From Candidatus Eiseniibacteriota bacterium (GTDB taxonomy: Bacteria > Eisenbacteria > RBG-16-71-46 > CAIMUX01): a DNA stretch of 64,000 bases. The position numbers were made by a program, and so were the translations under genes. The notes beneath the pieces are model-generated. The model was not told the DNA's origin. It did not search any database and worked only from the letters and a program-made list of their open reading frames with translations. Every line of letters begins with the position of its first letter. Position 1 is the first letter of the stretch. The stretch is from NCBI GenBank assembly GCA_020633975.1, contig JACKCR010000003.1, positions 186,001-250,000 on the forward strand, in the 5' to 3' direction. Positions 60,042 through 64,000 of this stretch are shown one piece after another.

Positions 60042-61586
60042 ATGGCACATCGTTCGATCCGTTCGTCGGTCGCGATGTCTCTCGCAGTCTCGATCACCGC
60101 ATCAACCGCTTCGGCCGACGTCATCTACGTCGACGCGAACGCAACGGGTCCGGCGCACGACGGGTCGAGCTGGTGCCAAGCGTTCCTGACCCTCTCGGAC
60201 GCACTCGACGTCGCAACTTCAGGATCGACCCTCCGGTTGGCGGACGGAGTCTACGTGCCAGACGTCGCGGGGCTGGAGAATCCGCGAGAAGCGTACTTCG
60301 CGCTCCAGGGAGTGAACGTAGTCGGTGGATTCGCCGGCTGCGGGGCGGCGGATCCGGACGAGCGGGCACCGCGAACGTACGAATCGATCTTGAGTGGAGA
60401 CATCGCCGGTGACGACCCGGGCGGCTCCATGGACGACAACACCTACCACGTCGTCATCGTCTCGGGACCCACCTTGTCGTCCCTGGACGGCATCACCCTC
60501 CGTGGCGGAAACGCGGACGACCGGGAGGGAGGCGGCATCTACTCGTTGGGAGGCAGCTTCCGCCTGGACGACTGTATCCTCCAAGACAACGTCGGTTGGC
60601 GGGGAGCCGCCATCTACTTGGAAGCGGGAAGCGCAGAACTCGCGCACTGCCATGTGAGGCACAACAGCGCCACGGGCGAGGGCGGCGCGGTCTTCGCCGC
60701 GACGAGTGGACTCTCCTTGGACAACTGCTCCGTCTTCGCCAACACGGCAGGAAGTGACGGCGGCGCTCTCTTCGTCGACCTCTGTACCGTTCCTGTCACG
60801 AACACGACCTTCGTCGCGAACACGAGTGACTTTCGAGGTGGCGCGATCTACGCATACGTCGGCACGTTTCTCGACGTCGACAACTCGATCCTCTGGAGCA
60901 ATGACGATGGCAACGGAGCCGGCGAGGAGTCCCAGGTTTGGGTGAACCCGGGCAACGACTTCGTCGTCGACCACACCTGCATCGAGGGATGGTCCGGTGC
61001 GTTCGGCGGGACGGGCAACTTCGGACTCGATCCGGAACTGGTCGGCGTGGGTGGCGGTGATCTCCGCCTCGGGATGAACTCGCCTTGTCTCGACTCGGGA
61101 AGCGACGAGGCCGTACGGTCGGAAGTCGACCTCGATGGGAGCCCGCGGATCTCCGGCGCCTCCGTCGACATCGGGTGCTACGAGTACCAGGACGTGTCCG
61201 GCGTCCCGAACGTCGGCGACGGCCCTAACGGTGGTAGTGACGACTCCGGCAGTGGCGGCTCGGGCCACGACTCGGCCGGCTCCGGAACGGCGTCTTCCCT
61301 CGACGACTCCTCGCTGACCCTCCGCCAAAGCCCCAACGGTTCGCTCGTCCTACGGATCCGTCCTCCCCAGGCCGGCCCTTGGTTGCTGGACGCCTGGACA
61401 GCCGAAGGACGGCGGGTCGGATCGATCGCCGACGGCGTGGCCGGGTCCACAGCGGATCTGGCGACGGAGTACGTGGATGTCGCTCTCGGAGGGTGGACGG
61501 AGGTCTGCGCCAGCGGAGTGTGCTTCCTGACACTGAGGCAATCCGGACGGACGGTAGGCAGCACCAAGCTGGTCATCGTTCGGTAG
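60042..61586 (+). CDS. Secreted parallel beta-helix (PMP-like) protein with degenerate sorting domain
   Basis: The 514-residue protein starts at ATG 60042 (GGAG, 8-base gap) with a signal peptide ending STASA at about residue 26. Residues 27-360 are a right-handed beta-helix with the polymorphic-membrane-protein pattern GGAI(Y/F) repeated (REGGGIYSLGGSF, RGAAIYLEAGSAEL, GEGGAVFAATSGLSL, SDGGALFVDLC, FRGGAIYAYVGTF). The helix ends LRLGMNSPCLDSGSDEAV. A Gly/Ser/Asp linker follows. The C-terminal domain is divergent: no PNPF is seen, DAWTAEGRRVGSIADG stands for the usual DxxGR strand, and it still ends KLVIVR. Likely surface attached; adhesion or carbohydrate binding are possible roles. Confidence 0.82.
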   Translation: MAHRSIRSSVAMSLAVSITASTASADVIYVDANATGPAHDGSSWCQAFLTLSDALDVATSGSTLRLADGVYVPDVAGLENPREAYFALQGVNVVGGFAGCGAADPDERAPRTYESILSGDIAGDDPGGSMDDNTYHVVIVSGPTLSSLDGITLRGGNADDREGGGIYSLGGSFRLDDCILQDNVGWRGAAIYLEAGSAELAHCHVRHNSATGEGGAVFAATSGLSLDNCSVFANTAGSDGGALFVDLCTVPVTNTTFVANTSDFRGGAIYAYVGTFLDVDNSILWSNDDGNGAGEESQVWVNPGNDFVVDHTCIEGWSGAFGGTGNFGLDPELVGVGGGDLRLGMNSPCLDSGSDEAVRSEVDLDGSPRISGASVDIGCYEYQDVSGVPNVGDGPNGGSDDSGSGGSGHDSAGSGTASSLDDSSLTLRQSPNGSLVLRIRPPQAGPWLLDAWTAEGRRVGSIADGVAGSTADLATEYVDVALGGWTEVCASGVCFLTLRQSGRTVGSTKLVIVR

Positions 61587-61753
61587 GCCAGCGTCTCCAT
61601 GAGTACGATCGCGGGCAGAGTGCGCCGGAGCCACCATGCGAGTCGTCGGTGTGCTGCGACGCAACGATCGGTGTTCGCACGGAGCCGGTGACAGGCGGAC
61701 GCTCGGTGTTCCTGCCCGTGTTCGTCGAGGCGATCCCGGAAGGCGGGGAATGT

Positions 61754-61782
61754 CTGAGTGGGTGACGACGCCACCCACTCAG
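61754..61782. terminator. Bidirectional hairpin terminator between convergent surface-protein genes
   Basis: CTGAGTGGGTG (61754-61764) and CACCCACTCAG (61772-61782) form a perfect 11-bp stem with a 7-base loop, 168 bases after one stop and 14 bases before the opposite stop. No U-tract follows. It is the clearest hairpin in the window and sits where a shared terminator is expected. Confidence 0.65.
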
Positions 61783-61795
61783 GCACTCCCTCGAA

Positions 61796-63796
61796 TCAGC
61801 GACCGGCAGCGGTCCGGGTGTCGCCCTTTCCGAGCAACACCAGCTTCCGCGTGGCCGTGAGCGATTCCCCCTCGAGGCGATAGAAGTACACGCCGGACCC
61901 GGCTTCTGCGCCGTCGTCCGTGCTGCCATCCCAGGTCGCGACATGCGCACCGGCGCTCAAGGACGCGCCGCCGACCAGCGTCTTGACGACCCGGCCGGAA
62001 GCGTCGTGGACCGAGAGCGTGACCCGTTCGGACTGGGGCAGCTGGAAGTGGATGTCGGTCTGGCCGCGGAACGGGTTCGGGCGGTTCTGTGCGAGAACGA
62101 GCGTCGTCGCTGTCGTTCCGAGCTCGTCACCCTGTGCTACGTCGGTGATCTCAGCACCGAGGGTGATCGTGCGCGACATGGCTCCCCCGGCCCCCTCGCA
62201 CCTGTAGACTCCCTGCTCTGCTGCGTGTACGCCGTTCAGCGTCAACTCCGGTCCTGTCTCGCCTGCGAGCGGGACGCCGTCCTTCGTCCATTGATAGCTC
62301 GAGGACGAGATGTCCGAGACCAGGACGAAGTCTGCCACGTCGATCCCGGGGCCGATGCCGATGGTCTGATCCTGCTCACCATCGATCCTCGCGACGGAGT
62401 TGTCCCAGGTGCCACGATTGTCGAGATCCCCTTTCACTACGAGCGTGAACGATCCGCCGTTCTCGGTGATCGTCCCTTCGTTCACGAGCAATCCTTCCGT
62501 CGTCGCGGTGATCGCGTTGAAGGCACGGTTGACGAGGACGTCCTCGACCACAGTGTTGCCCTTGAAGAGGACTTCACGGCCGAGGGCGAAGTAGCCCGCG
62601 AGGCGCGCAGAGTCGATGTTGATGTCCCAGGTCGCGCAGTTCTGCCCGACCATCCGGATCTCGTTTCCGTTCGCGAGGACATCGCCATGATCCCAGGGGG
62701 TGCCGGTGAGGATGGCGAAGTCCGTGAAGGTGAGGCTGCTGCCTGGCTCGAGGTCGAGCACGCCGATCCCGACTCCGATCTGATTCGCGGTCCGGAGCGG
62801 TGCACCGACCACGAGTGCGTCCTCGATGACTTCAGGCAGGAAGAGACGGGCCTGACAAACCGCGGTGGGGCTGGAGGTGACCCTGAACGATTGGGGATTG
62901 ATGTCGCCGAACGCGATCTGGCTGTTCCGGATCGTACCGTTGTTGATGACGTCGCCGACGAGCAGGATGGCCAGGAACGAAGTGTTCGCGTTCCGGATCT
63001 CTCCGTTGTTCTCGAGCGTGCCCGAGATGCGGACGACGCTGTGACCGAGCGTAGAGAAGTTCTGCCAGGTGCCGTTCAGGACCACGCCGTTCGTGAAGAA
63101 GACATCTTCCGACACGGACTGCACGTTGCCGTCCAGAACCGCCTGATCGACCGTGCAGTCCCAGAGGAAGGCGGACGGCCCCTCGAAGTAGATGGTGTTG
63201 CCGTTGGCCTGGAGCTGGCCGGCGAAGAAGCTCTCCTCGAGCGTCAACTTGCACTCGGGGTTCAGAACGAGGCGAAGGCCGGGCGTGTCGATGTCGACGA
63301 CACCCCTCACCCAGATCGGAGTGGTCGCGACCACGTCGCCAGTGGCACCGACGTCGAAGAACAGATTCGACTCGAACTTCGTGAGCGGATCCATCGAGAT
63401 CTCTCGATCACCCGAGCCAGTGAACCTCATGGTATCCAGGGTCCAGGCGCCTTCGTTGCGTACGTTTCCGCCGACGAAGAGAGAGAACTGGAAGATGTTG
63501 TCGCGAATCGTTCCCTGGTTGAGCACGGAACCGTTGGCGGTCAGCACGAGGAGACCTGTGGGCCCGTTGTGCACATCACCGCCCGAAAGCACGGTGAGAT
63601 CGTTGCAACTCGACGAGACGTCCACCGCAACGGGTCCGGCGATGACCACGTCGTCGCTACCACTCGGGACCACTCCGCCGACCCAGGTACTTCCCTGGGT
63701 CCAGTCGCCGCCTGCCTCCGTCGAAGTCACAGTAGCTGCGCTCGCGGGCGCAGCCGCGAGAAAGACACCGAGTACGAGCCATCGGTGAAGACGCAT
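61796..63796 (-). CDS. Secreted beta-solenoid/Ig-like protein with C-terminal sorting domain
   Basis: The 666-residue protein has AAGGAG 8 bases before its ATG and a signal peptide (RWLVLGVFLAAAPASAATV). Residues 20-470 are a long beta-rich region of GTIRDNxxF, GxVxNxG and NNGxIRN-type strands (GGNVRNEGAWTLDTMRF, GDVINNGTIRNSQIAFGDIN, NEGTITENGGSF), consistent with a solenoid like those of hemagglutinin or G8-type proteins. An Ig-like domain follows (SSSYQWTKDGVPLAGETGPE, QGVYRCEGAGG). The sorting domain has RPNPFRGQTDIHFQL, HDASGRVVKTL and SGVYFYRLEGES, with KLVLL followed by a further 11 residues (GKGDTRTAAGR) that other copies lack. Surface protein; partners unknown. Confidence 0.85.
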   Translation of the reverse strand: MRLHRWLVLGVFLAAAPASAATVTSTEAGGDWTQGSTWVGGVVPSGSDDVVIAGPVAVDVSSSCNDLTVLSGGDVHNGPTGLLVLTANGSVLNQGTIRDNIFQFSLFVGGNVRNEGAWTLDTMRFTGSGDREISMDPLTKFESNLFFDVGATGDVVATTPIWVRGVVDIDTPGLRLVLNPECKLTLEESFFAGQLQANGNTIYFEGPSAFLWDCTVDQAVLDGNVQSVSEDVFFTNGVVLNGTWQNFSTLGHSVVRISGTLENNGEIRNANTSFLAILLVGDVINNGTIRNSQIAFGDINPQSFRVTSSPTAVCQARLFLPEVIEDALVVGAPLRTANQIGVGIGVLDLEPGSSLTFTDFAILTGTPWDHGDVLANGNEIRMVGQNCATWDINIDSARLAGYFALGREVLFKGNTVVEDVLVNRAFNAITATTEGLLVNEGTITENGGSFTLVVKGDLDNRGTWDNSVARIDGEQDQTIGIGPGIDVADFVLVSDISSSSYQWTKDGVPLAGETGPELTLNGVHAAEQGVYRCEGAGGAMSRTITLGAEITDVAQGDELGTTATTLVLAQNRPNPFRGQTDIHFQLPQSERVTLSVHDASGRVVKTLVGGASLSAGAHVATWDGSTDDGAEAGSGVYFYRLEGESLTATRKLVLLGKGDTRTAAGR

Positions 63797-63934
63797 GGAG
63801 AGAACTCCTTTCGATCGTGTCGACGCCCGGGCACTCTTCGTTGCGCGAACTCACTCTGAGATCGTTTGCCGTTCGTCGGTTGGACGTACCGCACCGTGGA
63901 GGCGTGGGCGCGATCCGTCTCTCGGAAACACTGG

Positions 63935-64000
63935 CTATCGGATCATGTGCAGGGTTCGGGTCGACGTGCCTTGGTCCGTCTTCAGGCGGTAGAGATAGAC
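63935..64000 (-). CDS. C-terminal end of another sorting-domain protein, cut by window edge
   Basis: Reading in from the right edge on the minus strand gives VYLYRLKTDQGTSTRTLHMI then Arg and TAG at 63937-63935. GVYxYRL followed by about 15 residues and a final basic residue is the end of the FlgD-Ig/type-IX-like sorting domain seen throughout this window. Only 21 codons are visible. The gene lies upstream of the beta-solenoid gene on the same strand, 138 bases away, so the two may form one surface-protein cluster. Confidence 0.75.
   Translation of the reverse strand, partial: VYLYRLKTDQGTSTRTLHMIR

Noticed and set aside
61943-63859. Plus-strand open frame of about 640 codons opposite the beta-solenoid gene
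   Set aside because: It is the antisense of a gene with a signal peptide, sorting domain and good ribosome-binding site. Its residues are Arg/Glu/Val-rich, as expected of a shadow frame.

Overview
The window is high-GC bacterial DNA with closely packed genes on both strands, frequent 4-base start/stop overlaps and clear Shine-Dalgarno sites. Starts are mostly ATG, with several GTG and two TTG. At least eight genes, plus one cut by the right edge, encode exported proteins ending in a FlgD-Ig/type-IX-like C-terminal domain (PNPF..., DxxGR, GVYFxR, ending in -VVR, -KLR or -IVR). Together with several large TPR-bearing Ser/Thr kinases and a TIGR02999-type ECF sigma factor, this points to an uncultured FCB-group lineage such as Eisenbacteria or a relative. 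That assignment is inferred from gene content. No rRNA, tRNA, CRISPR array or intact insertion sequence was seen.

Left end (1-3,000): a degraded defence island. It holds the start of a C5-cytosine methyltransferase, a divergent intact NgoMIV-family restriction endonuclease, and remnants of an AlbA_2-type ATP-binding protein, an AAA ATPase, a peptidoglycan-binding domain and a second AlbA_2-like domain. Next (2,994-9,100): secreted proteins and a hypothetical gene. Between them lies the most unusual element of the window, a 14-unit array with an exact 42-bp period built on TGCA-N4-TGCA dyads (5,858-6,445). It is followed by copies of a 60/61-bp repeat that recurs 14 kb away, and by a 23-bp-period array.

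Middle: a DUF4143 ATPase; two overlapping Ser/Thr kinase-TPR genes; an NmrA-like/SnoaL-like/AraC cluster; a lipoprotein; a chalcone-isomerase-like exported protein; an AraC/VOC/SDR cluster; an NIT-domain chemoreceptor; four exported or surface proteins; an amphi-Trp protein; and an arginine operon (argC-argB-argD-GNAT-argJ) divergent from a sigma54-type regulator across a palindrome-containing spacer.

Right: a YCII-nitroreductase fusion; a DUF4256/terpenoid-cyclase-like/RibD-like operon; a LOG-alpha/beta-hydrolase fusion upstream of an atypical kinase; a fatty-acid desaturase preceded by paired inverted sites; an ECF sigma-kinase-VOC operon; a metallophosphatase; and more surface proteins.

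Two themes cut across the window. (1) Degenerate tandem repeats with a fixed period occur both between genes (42, 60/61, 23, 15 bp) and, as multiples of 3, within genes. (2) The three canonical Ser/Thr kinases each carry an unrelated low-complexity insertion of about 60-75 residues at the same place, the activation loop between DFG and SPE. These are the best candidates here for undescribed biology. Statements about function come from reading the sequence and remembered family features; no searches were run.
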